Numbered from the stretch's first letter, positions 7,708 to 18,541 are shown. The stretch: DNA of 64,000 nt from Streptosporangium sp. NBC_01756 (GCF_035917975.1 NZ_CP109130.1:6076001-6140000); one strand, 5' to 3'. The notes: a model not told the origin generated them from the sequence alone. Numbers and translations: made by a program.

Positions 7708-8935
7708 ACTCCGCATCCCCCCATACCGGCTTCCAGGGGGAGCGAAACCGTTCGCCCGGCGCCTGCGCGCGCTGTTGTCCGCAGGCCGGCCCGCCGCCTG
7801 CCCCGTGCCCATCGGCCTTACGGCTCCGCAGCCGCTGTCCGACACGGTCGCGATCTGTACGCACGCCATCGCCAGGCACCTGGTGGAGGGTGACGCCGCC
7901 GCGTTGCCGATCTTCAATACCCGGCCGCCCGACACGTGGCGGATTCTCACCGCGGCCAGTTGGAACCGCCCGGACGCCTTCACCGAGGAGTTCGGCGACC
8001 TGCCCGCCGACCTGGCGTCAGGCCTCTGGCTCCAGGTCGATCAGGTGTGCCGCGACAGGGACTCTCTCCCGCCCCCCGCGTTACGCGCCGCCGCCGACCT
8101 GCTACTCCGCCTGGGATACCCGAAGAGGGCGGCCGAGCTTCTCGGCATGTCCGGGACGAAGGCCGACGCTCATCGCTTCAATCCCCAGCTCGCCCGCGAG
8201 GAGATGTCGGTTCTCTTCAGATTTCACCATGACTCGGCCCAACTTGAGCAGCTCGCACTGAATGCGGCGGCGGACGAGGAAATCGACGCGTACGCGCGCC
8301 TCATGCTGGCGAACTTCATCGTGGTGCGCAACGGCAAGAGAGGGACCGACACGCCGGAGGCACATCGGGCGGCGGAGTTGGGCAGAGCGGCGCTGGCATC
8401 CCTCGACGACACGGAAACGGTCAAAGCCCTGGCCGAGCACACCTGGTTGCGCGCGGTGGCCTACCTCCCCTTCCTGAAGTCGGACGTCAAGGCCACGCTC
8501 GCGACGCTCGACCGCGCGGAGGAGTGTCTCGCCCTCGGACGGCCCTCGCAGGGGACGTTGCGCATCCTGGCCTGGGAGGATCACGCCACACCCCTGTACG
8601 AGACGCTGGCGAAGACCCTCATCGTCTTCGGTCAGGCAGAGCGGGCCGTCGCGGCGACGGACCGGCTGGTCGAGCTCAACCCGCACGATCACCGAACATG
8701 GAACCGCCGCGGGCAGGCCCTTGTCGCGGCGGGGCGCATCGACGAGGCGCTGCCCGCGTTCGAGCGCACGCTCCCGCTGGGCGGCATCGCGGTCGCCGAA
8801 GCGGCCTTCCACCTGGGCTGGGTCTACGAACAACTGGGGAAGCCGGACCTCGCTCGCGACCACTACCTGCTGTCCCAGCGGGTGGATCCCACAGTCGACG
8901 TGGTGGACGAGCGGTTGAAGAACCTGCCGCAATGA
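7700..8935 (+). CDS. TPR protein of the RiPP locus, function unknown
   Basis: A 411-residue cytoplasmic protein with no signal peptide or membrane span. The C-terminal 150 residues form recognisable tetratricopeptide helices, for example GQALVAAGRIDEALPAFERTL followed by AFHLGWVYEQLGKPDLARDHY. The N-terminal 250 residues are helical, with no motif I can name and no HExxH. It overlaps the maturase by eight bases and the exporter by four, so it belongs to the same operon and may act as scaffold, chaperone or immunity factor. A TPR protein is known beside some Fxs systems (FxsT), but I cannot tell whether this is the same family. Confidence 0.65.
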   Translation: MPELRIPPYRLPGGAKPFARRLRALLSAGRPAACPVPIGLTAPQPLSDTVAICTHAIARHLVEGDAAALPIFNTRPPDTWRILTAASWNRPDAFTEEFGDLPADLASGLWLQVDQVCRDRDSLPPPALRAAADLLLRLGYPKRAAELLGMSGTKADAHRFNPQLAREEMSVLFRFHHDSAQLEQLALNAAADEEIDAYARLMLANFIVVRNGKRGTDTPEAHRAAELGRAALASLDDTETVKALAEHTWLRAVAYLPFLKSDVKATLATLDRAEECLALGRPSQGTLRILAWEDHATPLYETLAKTLIVFGQAERAVAATDRLVELNPHDHRTWNRRGQALVAAGRIDEALPAFERTLPLGGIAVAEAAFHLGWVYEQLGKPDLARDHYLLSQRVDPTVDVVDERLKNLPQ

Positions 8936-10164
8936 CGGTGATCGACGAGAAGCCCCCGGCGTTGTGGCGGAACAGGAACTTCGTCCTCCTCTGGATCGGC
9001 TCCGCGGCGTCCGTCATGGGCAGCCGGGTCTCCGGCATCGCGCTTCCCCTGCTCGTGCTGGCACTGACCGGTTCGCCGGTGCAGGCGGGCTGGGTCGCGT
9101 TCGCCGGCATGCTCCCCGATCTCCTGCTCTACCTTCCGGCGGGCCCCCTCGTCGACCGGTGGGACTGGCGGAGAGTGATGGTGCTGTCCGAGCTCGGACG
9201 GGGACTGGCCGTCTGCGCCCTGGTCATCTCCTTGGTCTTCGGGACTCCGGGCATCGCCCTCATCATCGCGGTCGCCTTCGTCGAAGGGGCCCTGGGCGTT
9301 TTCTACCGCCTGGCCGAGCGGCTCTCCGTCCCGTCGGTCGTGCCCGAGGGCCAGGTCGCGGGTGCCCTGGCGGCGAATGAGACCCGGATGAATTCCGCCC
9401 TGCTGCTGGGCCGTTCGCTGGGCGGCTTCCTCTTCGGCCTCGGACGGGCCGTCCCCTTCGTCGTCGACGCACTCTCGTTCGCCGTCTCGTTCGGGACGCT
9501 CGTCTCAATGTGGGGGACCACCAGGCGGCCGACCCGCGAGCGACGGCACATCCTGCGGGAGATGATCGAAGGGCTCAGCTGGGTGGGACGCGACCCGTTC
9601 CTGCGAGCCGACCTCGTGGTGACGGTGGGCGTGGGCATCTGCGTGCACGCGCTGATCCTCACCTTCCTGGCGGGGGCTCAACAGCACGGGGTGTCGCCGT
9701 TCCTGATCGGGGTGACCCTCTCGATGCCGGGAATCGGCGGGGTGATCGGGGCACTCGTCGCGGCCCCGATCTTCCGGCGCTTCGGCTTCTCGGTGACTCT
9801 CGCGCAAACGTGGATCTGGGCCGGCGCGCTCGCCTTCCCGCTCCTGGGCGTCGATGTCCTCCCGGTGACGGGTGCCCTGCTGGTCACCGGGTTCATCGGT
9901 TCGGTGGGAAACGTGTCCATGAACATGTATCTGGTTCGGCAGGCCCCCGCGCACATGCTGGGCCGGGTGTCCGGCGTCGCACTCATGGCGCTGTTCGTCG
10001 GCAACGCGGTGGGGCCGCTCTACGGCGGATTCCTCGCAGAGCACCTGGGCGTCGACGCCGTCGCGCCGATCCTGTTCGCCGGAATGGTGCTCCTCGCCGT
10101 CTGGGCCACCACCGTTCCGGCCATCCGCCGTCCGCCGGCCTTCACGACCGGATCCACCGCCTGA
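8932..10164 (+). CDS. MFS exporter of the RiPP locus
   Basis: A 410-residue major facilitator transporter with about 12 hydrophobic segments, beginning LWRNRNFVLLWIGSAASVMGSRVSGIALPLL in consecutive stretches. This start is like MFS_3 exporters (EntS type). ATG 8932 overlaps the TPR gene stop (ATGA). Its place at the end of the precursor-maturase-TPR operon suggests export of the modified peptide. No peptidase domain is fused to it and no separate leader peptidase is seen nearby, so leader removal is unexplained. Confidence 0.8.
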   Translation: MTVIDEKPPALWRNRNFVLLWIGSAASVMGSRVSGIALPLLVLALTGSPVQAGWVAFAGMLPDLLLYLPAGPLVDRWDWRRVMVLSELGRGLAVCALVISLVFGTPGIALIIAVAFVEGALGVFYRLAERLSVPSVVPEGQVAGALAANETRMNSALLLGRSLGGFLFGLGRAVPFVVDALSFAVSFGTLVSMWGTTRRPTRERRHILREMIEGLSWVGRDPFLRADLVVTVGVGICVHALILTFLAGAQQHGVSPFLIGVTLSMPGIGGVIGALVAAPIFRRFGFSVTLAQTWIWAGALAFPLLGVDVLPVTGALLVTGFIGSVGNVSMNMYLVRQAPAHMLGRVSGVALMALFVGNAVGPLYGGFLAEHLGVDAVAPILFAGMVLLAVWATTVPAIRRPPAFTTGSTA

Positions 10165-10278
10165 GGGAACAGGCACGAGTGGCGCCGGCGAGGAAAGCCG
10201 GCTGTTCGGCCCGGACACCACCCGGCCGCCGAGGCCCCACGTCCGAGAACGGCACACCGGCGGTGACCGCCTCGTCCG

Positions 10279-11208
10279 CTATGGCTTCGCGTACTTCTCC
10301 AGATCGTCGAGGATCTTCCCGGCGGCGGTGACCCCGATACCGGTCATCCAGGTCTCGTCGTCGACGTTGTGGGCCCTGCCGTCCTTGACCGGCGGCAGAT
10401 TCTTCCACAGGGGGCCGCCGATGACCGTGGCCTGGCTCTCCGCGGCCTTGGCGCCGTAGGCGCTGTAGAAGAGCACGTCGCCGCCGGCCTGGGAGAGGTT
10501 CTCCTGGCTCAGCTCGCCGAACCGCTTGTCCTGGGCGGTTGCCAGGCGCTGCGGTTCGGGACGACCGAAACCGGCGTCGCCGACGACGATGCCGCTGAAC
10601 GACTCGGGGCCGTACATCCGGATCTGCGCGGGCATGAAGCGGATGATGCTCACGTTGACCGCGTTGGAGCCGCCGAGGGACTGTGCCCGGGCCTGGTAGT
10701 CGGCGAGGAGCTTCTCCGCCTGCGCCTTCCTGCCCAGCGCGTCGGCGTCGAGGAGCAGGTTCTCCTTCCATGTGGTCCCGACCTTCTCGGTGAACACGGT
10801 GGGGGCGATCTGGCGGAGCTTGTCGTAGAACTGCTCCTGCCGGAACTTGGTGCCGAGGATCAGGTCCGGTTTGAGCGCGGCGATGGCCTCAAGATTGAGC
10901 GTCTGGAGGGTGCCGACCGGCTTGGTGGCGTTCAGGGTGGACCCCAGGTATTTCGGCCATGCCTGGTTCTCGGCCGCCTGCGCGGCACCGACGGGTGTGA
11001 GGCCCAGGGAGACCATGGTGTCAAGCTTGTCGGTGTCGAGCACGATGACCCGCTTGGGGGATTCAGGGACCTTCGTCTCGCCCATCGCGTGCTTGATCAT
11101 GCGGGTCGAACCCTCGGCGGCCTGGTCGTCGGCGGAGGAGCCGCAGGCCGTGAGAGCGAGGGCGGACAGCAGGACGGCGGCCGCGGCCCTGGCCATACGG
11201 ATGGTCAT
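10279..11208 (-). CDS. Iron-siderophore ABC transporter substrate-binding lipoprotein
   Basis: A 309-residue exported lipoprotein. The signal peptide ends at the lipobox L19-T-A-C22, followed by a FecB/CeuE-type fold with KRVIVLDTDKLDTMVSLGL and LNLEAIAALKPDLILGT, the usual siderophore-binding family signatures. ATG 11208 is chosen because it starts the signal peptide after GAGGGGATCCG; an upstream in-frame start would add ten unlikely residues across the iron box. It binds a ferric chelate outside the cell and would hand it to a permease, but no permease or ATPase gene is adjacent. It is convergent with the MFS exporter gene. Confidence 0.88.
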   Translation of the reverse strand: MTIRMARAAAAVLLSALALTACGSSADDQAAEGSTRMIKHAMGETKVPESPKRVIVLDTDKLDTMVSLGLTPVGAAQAAENQAWPKYLGSTLNATKPVGTLQTLNLEAIAALKPDLILGTKFRQEQFYDKLRQIAPTVFTEKVGTTWKENLLLDADALGRKAQAEKLLADYQARAQSLGGSNAVNVSIIRFMPAQIRMYGPESFSGIVVGDAGFGRPEPQRLATAQDKRFGELSQENLSQAGGDVLFYSAYGAKAAESQATVIGGPLWKNLPPVKDGRAHNVDDETWMTGIGVTAAGKILDDLEKYAKP

Positions 11209-11225
11209 CGGATCCCCTCGGGAGT

Positions 11226-11244
11226 TTAGGTAAGGCATGCCTGA
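11226..11244 (-). promoter_or_regulatory. IdeR/DmdR (DtxR-family) iron box
   Basis: TTAGGTAAGGCATGCCTGA matches the 19-base IdeR/DmdR consensus TTAGGTTAGGCTAACCTAA at 15 of 19 positions and keeps its dyad symmetry. It lies 18 bases upstream of the siderophore-binding protein start, so iron-replete repression is expected. Confidence 0.8.
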
Positions 11245-11274
11245 GGGTAGTTGCGGTCATCTACTGGTCAAGCT

Positions 11275-11301
11275 TCGACCCATCCGAAACCTCCCGGAAA
11301 C
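11275..11301 (+). promoter_or_regulatory. Possible GlnR-type site upstream of amtB
   Basis: TCGAC-n6-GAAAC-n6-GAAAC (11275-11301) keeps the 11-base spacing of actinobacterial GlnR boxes (gTnAC-n6-GaAAC). The two GAAAC repeats are exact, while the first half-site is weak. It lies about 170 bases upstream of the ammonium transporter, a classic GlnR target. Confidence 0.35.
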
Positions 11302-11471
11302 ACCGCATGGCCGAGATTCACAGATGCGAAACACACATGGTTGTGGCCTGAAACGGCAGAAGAAGACGCTTTGGCGCAACGTCAGTGCGCGGCCGGTCGA
11401 CGAAGCCCAGGAAGCGTTCACTGCGACCGTGAAATCGGCCACACGCCATTTGTAAGGGAGGGTCGCGTCGA

Positions 11472-13126
<1,655 letters not shown>

Positions 13127-13129
13127 CCG

Positions 13130-15415
13130 GTGAGAGGCGAAACCCGCTCGTACGCCGCGGCCCGTAAGGAACGGGCCGCGGACATCGACCGCTGGCTGAC
13201 GGACCTGATCCGGAGTGCCTGCGGCGTGCCGTACGGGCGCACCGCGAAGAACGGGGATCCCAGAAACACCGACGAGCGCGGCGCCCTCAGTGGCGTCGCG
13301 CTCGTCGCGGTCGGCAGCCTGGGCCGCGCGGAGCTCGCTCCGGGCAGCGACCTGGATCTGGTCCTCCTGCACAACGGCCGCGACGACGTGGCACAGATCG
13401 CCGACCGCATCTGGTATCCCGTCTGGGACTCCGGGGTCGGTCTGGACCATTCGGTGCGGACCGTGGACGAGGCGGCCATGGTCGCCAGGGACGATCTCAA
13501 GGCGGTGCTCGGGCTGATCCAGGCCCGGCACGTGGCGGGGGATCCCGAGCTGACACGGGCGGCGCGAGAGGTCGTGCTGTCGGAGTGGCGGTCCGACTCC
13601 AAGCGCCGGCTGGGTGAGCTGCGCGACGCGACCGACAAGCGCGCCGAAGCGAGCGGTGAGCTGTCGTTCCTGCTCGAACCCGATCTCAAGGACTCGCACG
13701 GCGGGATCCGCGATGTGCAGGCGATGCAGGCCGTGGCCGCCGCCTGGGTCGCCTCGGCCCCGGGCCCCCGGGTCCGTGAGGCCTACGAGCTTCTGCTCGA
13801 CGTACGGCATGCGCTGCATCTGGTGACCGCCCGGGGGGCCGACCGCCTGGTGCTCCAGGAGCAGGACGCGGTCGCCGGGATGCTGGGCCTGCTCGACGCC
13901 GAGGCACTGATGCGCAGGCTCGCCGAGGCCGGGCGGACGGTCGCCCACGCCTTCGACGCCACCTGGCGCACCGTCGACCGGTTGCTGACGGGCCCCGCGC
14001 CGAGGGGCCGCCGTCCGCTCGCCGACGGCGTCGTCGAGCACGGTGGCGAGGTCGTGCTCGCCCGCGGGGTCAATCCGCGCAAGGACCCGGTGCTCGTGCT
14101 CCGGGCCGCCGCGGCCGCCGCCGAGGCGGGGCTGCCTCTCGCACCCGCCACCGTGAACGCGCTGGCCGCCCAGTCCCCGCCGCTCCCGGTCCCATGGCCG
14201 GACGACGCGCGGGACGCGCTGGTCGCGCTGCTCGGCACGGGCCGCGCGGCGGTGCCGGTCTGGGAGGAACTGGACCAGGCGGGGGTGCTGGTCCGGCTGC
14301 TGCCCGACTGGGAGCGGGTACGGCATCGCCCGCAGCGCAACCCCGTGCACCGTTACACGGTGGACCGCCATCTGATCGAGGCCGCCGCCGGGGCCGCCTC
14401 GTTCACCCGTGAGGTGTCCCGGCCCGATCTGCTGCTCATCTCCGCCCTCCTGCACGACATCGGCAAGGGCTGGCCCGGTGACCACTCGACCACCGGTGCG
14501 GTCGTGGCCCGCGACATCGGCACCCGGATCGGCCTGTCCCCGGCCGACGTGGACATCCTGGAGACCGTGGTCCGCCACCACCTGCTGCTGCCCGAGACGG
14601 CGACCCGCCGTGACCTGGACGACCCGGTGACGATCTCCCGGGTGGCGCAGGCCGTCGGCTCGCGCGAGGTCCTCGAACTGCTGGCCGCGCTCGCCGTGGC
14701 CGACGGCAACGCGACCGGTCCGGCGGCCTGGAACTCCTGGAAGGCCTCCCTGGTCGCCGATCTGGTCCGCCGGGTGCGCTCGGTCCTGTCCGGCACCCCG
14801 CTGCCGCCCGCGCCGGCGCTCTCGACGGCCCAGGCGTCTCTCGCCCGGCACGGCGGCGGTGCCATCCGGGTCAACGGGGGAGCGGTCACCGTGGTCGCCC
14901 CCGACCGTGCGGGGCTGCTCTGGCGTGCGGCCGGGGTGCTGGCCGCGCACCGGATGGTGGTCCGCGCCGCCTCGGCCGCCTCTGCGGGGTCCACCGCCGT
15001 CATCGAGTTCTCGGTGGTCCCCGAGTACGGCTCACCGCCCGATCCGGCGACGCTGGAGGCCGATCTGCGGCTGGTTCTGGCCGGTCGGCTCGACATCGAG
15101 CAACGCCTGGCCAGGAGGACCCGGTCCATGCGGCCGGCCCGGGTGCCGGTGGCTCCGCCGCGGGTCACGCTCGTCGACGACGCGTCCAACACGGCGACCG
15201 TCGTGGAGGTCCGCGCGCACGACCGTCCCGGCCTCCTGTGGCGGATCGGCAGAGCTTTTGGGGACTGTGGTCTTGACGTACGCGCTGCGCGTGTAGAGAC
15301 TCTCGGCGCAGAGGTGGTGGACGTCTTCTATGTCGTGGATCGGGTCGGGCGTCCTCTGACCGATGAGGCTCAGCGGGCACAAGTACGGGACCACGTGCTC
15401 GCCGCCTTGAAATAA
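13130..15415 (+). CDS. glnD: PII nucleotidyltransferase GlnD
   Basis: A 761-residue bifunctional enzyme that modifies and demodifies PII. The nucleotidyltransferase motif GSLGRAELAPGSDLD spans residues 62-76 with the catalytic D74 and D76. The HD hydrolase domain shows LLHDIGKGWPGDHS near residue 440. Two C-terminal ACT domains follow (VTVVAPDRAGLLWRAAGVLA and VVEVRAHDRPGLLWRIGRAF). The GTG start lies three bases after glnK. In actinobacteria the activity is usually adenylyl rather than uridylyl transfer. The next gene is the first conservon rather than ffh. Confidence 0.96.
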   Translation: MRGETRSYAAARKERAADIDRWLTDLIRSACGVPYGRTAKNGDPRNTDERGALSGVALVAVGSLGRAELAPGSDLDLVLLHNGRDDVAQIADRIWYPVWDSGVGLDHSVRTVDEAAMVARDDLKAVLGLIQARHVAGDPELTRAAREVVLSEWRSDSKRRLGELRDATDKRAEASGELSFLLEPDLKDSHGGIRDVQAMQAVAAAWVASAPGPRVREAYELLLDVRHALHLVTARGADRLVLQEQDAVAGMLGLLDAEALMRRLAEAGRTVAHAFDATWRTVDRLLTGPAPRGRRPLADGVVEHGGEVVLARGVNPRKDPVLVLRAAAAAAEAGLPLAPATVNALAAQSPPLPVPWPDDARDALVALLGTGRAAVPVWEELDQAGVLVRLLPDWERVRHRPQRNPVHRYTVDRHLIEAAAGAASFTREVSRPDLLLISALLHDIGKGWPGDHSTTGAVVARDIGTRIGLSPADVDILETVVRHHLLLPETATRRDLDDPVTISRVAQAVGSREVLELLAALAVADGNATGPAAWNSWKASLVADLVRRVRSVLSGTPLPPAPALSTAQASLARHGGGAIRVNGGAVTVVAPDRAGLLWRAAGVLAAHRMVVRAASAASAGSTAVIEFSVVPEYGSPPDPATLEADLRLVLAGRLDIEQRLARRTRSMRPARVPVAPPRVTLVDDASNTATVVEVRAHDRPGLLWRIGRAFGDCGLDVRAARVETLGAEVVDVFYVVDRVGRPLTDEAQRAQVRDHVLAALK

Positions 15416-15547
15416 CCGCAGACAGTCGTTCTCTCGTCACCTTCGTAACAATTAAGTCCGGTTTGTCGGATATGTCGAATTCGTCCCGTGACCTTGTGGT
15501 CTGATGTTGTGCCACAGATGTCGTGACGGTGAGGGGTAACGAGAGCG

Positions 15548-18541
15548 GTGACGGCGACATCCGAGAGCGGCGGTGCTCCGGCACACGACCGTGGTAAGCG
15601 GCCTGCCGCCCGGTTCGGCCTGCGGAACTGGCGCGTGCGGTCGCGTCTCACGGCGCTGATCCTGGTGCCGACCGTGGTGGGCGTCCTGCTCGGCGGAACC
15701 CGCGTGGTCGCCTCTGTCGACAACGTGACGGGCTACCAGCGGACCGCGTCGGCGGCCGAGTACTCCGGTGATCTCCGCAACCTGGCCCAGGCCCTCGGCC
15801 TGGAACGCGACCGGACCGCGTGGGCTTCGTTCCAGCCCTCGAACAAGGGGCTGAAGAGCAGCGCCGAGGAACAGCGGAAGACCGTTGACGCGCTGGTCGG
15901 CAGGGTCCGGCTGGACCTGGAGGCGCTCGACGAGTCCTACGGGGACCGGGCGGTCAATGCCGCCAAGGACGTGACCTACCAGCTCGCCGGCCTGAAGGAG
16001 CTGCGCCAGCTGTCCGGAACGACGCAGGCGGAGCGGTACGCCTACATGATCTCCCCGTTGCTCCAGCTCCACGAGGAGCTCACGCTGGTCAGCGAGGACA
16101 CGGAGATCGTCGGCAACATGCGTGCGCTCAGCGCACTGGCCTACGCCAAGGAGGAGGTCTCCAAGGAGCGGGCCCGCCTGCTGGCCGGCTACTACGCGCC
16201 CTCGCTGATCAACGCCCAGGAGATCGAGAAGTTCATCGCCTCCCGGTCGCGCCTGGAGGAGTACAAGGCGGACTTCGGTGTCGAAGCGGGCCCGGAGAGC
16301 AGCCAGCTCCTGGTCAAGGCCATGATCGACGAGAAGATGCACCGCGCCGAGCTGACCAAGTCCAGGGCGATCGTGCTCGCCAGCGACCCGGGCAACACCG
16401 GGCGCCTGCTCTCCGACTTCAACCAGGTCAAGCAGTGGTTCTCGGACAACGCCGCGGTCCTGGACGCGATGCGGAAGGTCGAGACCAAGGTCGCCGCCGA
16501 TGTGATCACCCGGGCCCGCATGCTGGAGGAGACCGAGCAGCGCAACGCGATCATCGTCTCCGGGATCATCCTGCTCAGCCTGCTCCTGATCCTCGTCCTG
16601 ACCATCCTGATCGCCCGGTCGATGGTCCTGCCGCTGCGCCGCCTGCGCGCCGAGGCGCTGGACGTCGCCGGATTCACCCTTCCCGAAGCCGTACGCAGGC
16701 TCCGGGTCTCCGGAAACTCGCAGGCCCCCGACATCGCCCCCATCTCGGTCGACACCAAGGACGAGATCGGGGAGGTCGCCAAGGCCTTCGACGAGGTCCA
16801 CCGGCAGGCCGTACGGCTGGCCACCGAGGAGTCCGAGCTCCGCTCCAACATCAGTGCGATGTTCGTCAACCTGTCGCGCCGTACCCAGACACTGGTGGAG
16901 CGGCAGATCTCGCTGATCGACGGCCTGGAGAAGGGCGAGGAGGACGGCGGCCGCCTGGCGGACCTGTTCAAGCTCGACCACCTCGCCACCCGTATGCGGC
17001 GCAACTCCGAGAACCTCCTGGTCCTCGCCGGGCACGAGCCGACCCGCAGGCGCAGCCAGCCGGCCAAGCTCGTCGACGTCGTGCGCGCCTCGCTGTCGGA
17101 GGTCGAGGACTACGAGCGGGTCCAGATCAAGGTGCACCGCACGATCTCGGTCGCCGGAAGCACCGCCAACGACATCGTCCACCTGGTCGCCGAACTGGTG
17201 GAGAACGCCATCCAGTTCTCCCCGCGGGCCAGCCAGGTCGTGGTCTCCAGCAGCATGATCGAAGGCGGCGGAGCACTGCTCGCGGTCAGCGACGCCGGCA
17301 TCGGCATGACCACCGACGAACTGATCGAGACCAACCGGCGCCTGGCCGACCCGCCCGTCGTCGACGTCTCGGTGTCACGGCGGATGGGCCTGTTCGTGGT
17401 CGGCCGGCTGGCCCTGCGGCACGGTATCCGCGTCCAGCTCCGCCCGCAGGAGGCCGGTGGCCTCATCGCCATGGTCCTCTTCCCGCCGGAGCTCGTCGTC
17501 GAGGCGGTCCAGCCGCCCATCACCCCGTCATGGGGCACAGAGTCGCAGGCCCAGCAGGCTTCCGGGCAGGCTTCCCCGTTCGGCCAGAGCTCGTTCGGGC
17601 AGACCTCGTCCGGGCAGGCTTCCCCGTTCGGCCAGAGCTCGTTCGGGCAGACCTCGTCCGGGCAGGCTTCCCCGTTCGGCCAGAGCTCGTTCGGGCACAC
17701 CTCGTCCGGGCAGGACTCCCCGTTCGGCCAGAGCTCGTTCGGCCAGAGCTCGTTCGGACACACCTCGTCCGGGCATGCCTCCTTCGGCCAGAGCTCGTTC
17801 GGCCAGGGTTCGTTCGGGCAGGTCCCCGAGCCGGAGTCCGCCCCGTTCGGCTCCACCTCGTTCCCGGGGCTCGGACGGCAGCAGGGCGAGCCCGCCGCCT
17901 CGGTGACGGGCGGCCACCCCCTCCCCAAACGTCAGGTCCCGGGTGCGAACGGTGCCAGGAGCATTCCGAACTCCGGCTCCCCGCCCTGGGAGCAGGCCTC
18001 CGAGGAGGACCCGGCGACCGCCTCGATGCCGGCCGTACGGGTCTCCCCGCTCGAATCCGAACAGGAGGAGTACCTGCCGATCTTCGCCGCCACCGAGTCG
18101 GCCTGGTTCCGCCGGTCCGCCGACCCGGACGGCCGCGAGGCCGGAGAGTACGCACGGCACGCGGCGTCTCCGCAGCCTGGCCTGCCCGATCCGGTGATCG
18201 AGGCGCCCACACCCGTGAACGGCATGCCGGTCCAGGAGTGGGTGCCGGCCCGGGAGCCGGACGGCTGGCAGACCGCGGCCGACGCCGGGTGGCAGGCCGC
18301 CCAGGCGGCGAGCGATCCAGCCCTCGGCGGGCTCACCTCCTCGGGCCTGCCCAAGCGCACGCCCAAGGCCAACCTGGTGCCCGGTGCCGTGTCCGCCGCG
18401 CCGTCCAGCCCGATGCCGTCCCTCTCGCCCGAACGGGCACGCAACCGTCTGTCGAGTTTCCAGCAGGGGGTACGGCGGGGCCGTGCCGAACTGAACGAGA
18501 ATCCCGCCAGGAACCTGGCGGCCGATGAGGAGGGCTCGTGA
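15548..18541 (+). CDS. cvnA: CvnA1: conservon sensor kinase-like protein with NIT domain
   Basis: A 997-residue membrane protein, first gene of conservon 1. Order: short cytoplasmic N-terminus, TM1 about 33-55, an extracellular nitrate/nitrite-sensing-like helical domain, TM2 about 333-357, HAMP, a coiled segment with LDHLATRMRRNSENLL where a HisKA box would be, then a HATPase (ELVENAIQFSPRA near 550, SDAGIGMT near 583, RMGLFVVGRLALRHGI). No classical HExxTP phospho-box is seen. A long disordered tail holds the SGQASPFGQSSFGQTS repeats and ends with a conserved basic segment RLSSFQQGVRRGRAELN. GTG start. It overlaps cvnB by four bases. Confidence 0.88.
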   Translation: MTATSESGGAPAHDRGKRPAARFGLRNWRVRSRLTALILVPTVVGVLLGGTRVVASVDNVTGYQRTASAAEYSGDLRNLAQALGLERDRTAWASFQPSNKGLKSSAEEQRKTVDALVGRVRLDLEALDESYGDRAVNAAKDVTYQLAGLKELRQLSGTTQAERYAYMISPLLQLHEELTLVSEDTEIVGNMRALSALAYAKEEVSKERARLLAGYYAPSLINAQEIEKFIASRSRLEEYKADFGVEAGPESSQLLVKAMIDEKMHRAELTKSRAIVLASDPGNTGRLLSDFNQVKQWFSDNAAVLDAMRKVETKVAADVITRARMLEETEQRNAIIVSGIILLSLLLILVLTILIARSMVLPLRRLRAEALDVAGFTLPEAVRRLRVSGNSQAPDIAPISVDTKDEIGEVAKAFDEVHRQAVRLATEESELRSNISAMFVNLSRRTQTLVERQISLIDGLEKGEEDGGRLADLFKLDHLATRMRRNSENLLVLAGHEPTRRRSQPAKLVDVVRASLSEVEDYERVQIKVHRTISVAGSTANDIVHLVAELVENAIQFSPRASQVVVSSSMIEGGGALLAVSDAGIGMTTDELIETNRRLADPPVVDVSVSRRMGLFVVGRLALRHGIRVQLRPQEAGGLIAMVLFPPELVVEAVQPPITPSWGTESQAQQASGQASPFGQSSFGQTSSGQASPFGQSSFGQTSSGQASPFGQSSFGHTSSGQDSPFGQSSFGQSSFGHTSSGHASFGQSSFGQGSFGQVPEPESAPFGSTSFPGLGRQQGEPAASVTGGHPLPKRQVPGANGARSIPNSGSPPWEQASEEDPATASMPAVRVSPLESEQEEYLPIFAATESAWFRRSADPDGREAGEYARHAASPQPGLPDPVIEAPTPVNGMPVQEWVPAREPDGWQTAADAGWQAAQAASDPALGGLTSSGLPKRTPKANLVPGAVSAAPSSPMPSLSPERARNRLSSFQQGVRRGRAELNENPARNLAADEEGS
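17564..17820 (+). repeat. 48-bp tandem repeats coding SGQASPFGQSSFGQTS
   Basis: Three nearly identical 48-base units (17564-17611, 17612-17659, 17660-17707) are followed by shortened and shuffled copies to about 17820, all in frame inside cvnA1. They encode a Gly/Gln/Ser/Phe-rich low-complexity stretch in the cytoplasmic tail. The near-identity of the units points to recent slippage or recombination. Confidence 0.9.

Noticed and set aside
7700-8935. HExxH peptide-modification domain in the TPR protein
   Set aside because: No HExxH string occurs in the translation; only TPR-like helices can be supported.
15452-17182. Minus-strand open frame of 576 codons opposite cvnA1
   Set aside because: Composition is that of an antisense shadow and the plus-strand CvnA1 domains are complete. 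The same applies to the long frames opposite cvnA2 (29908-32043) and cvnA3 (46738-49047).
17564-17820. CRISPR-like look of the regularly spaced repeats
   Set aside because: Units are directly adjacent without unique spacers, in frame inside cvnA1, and there are no cas genes.
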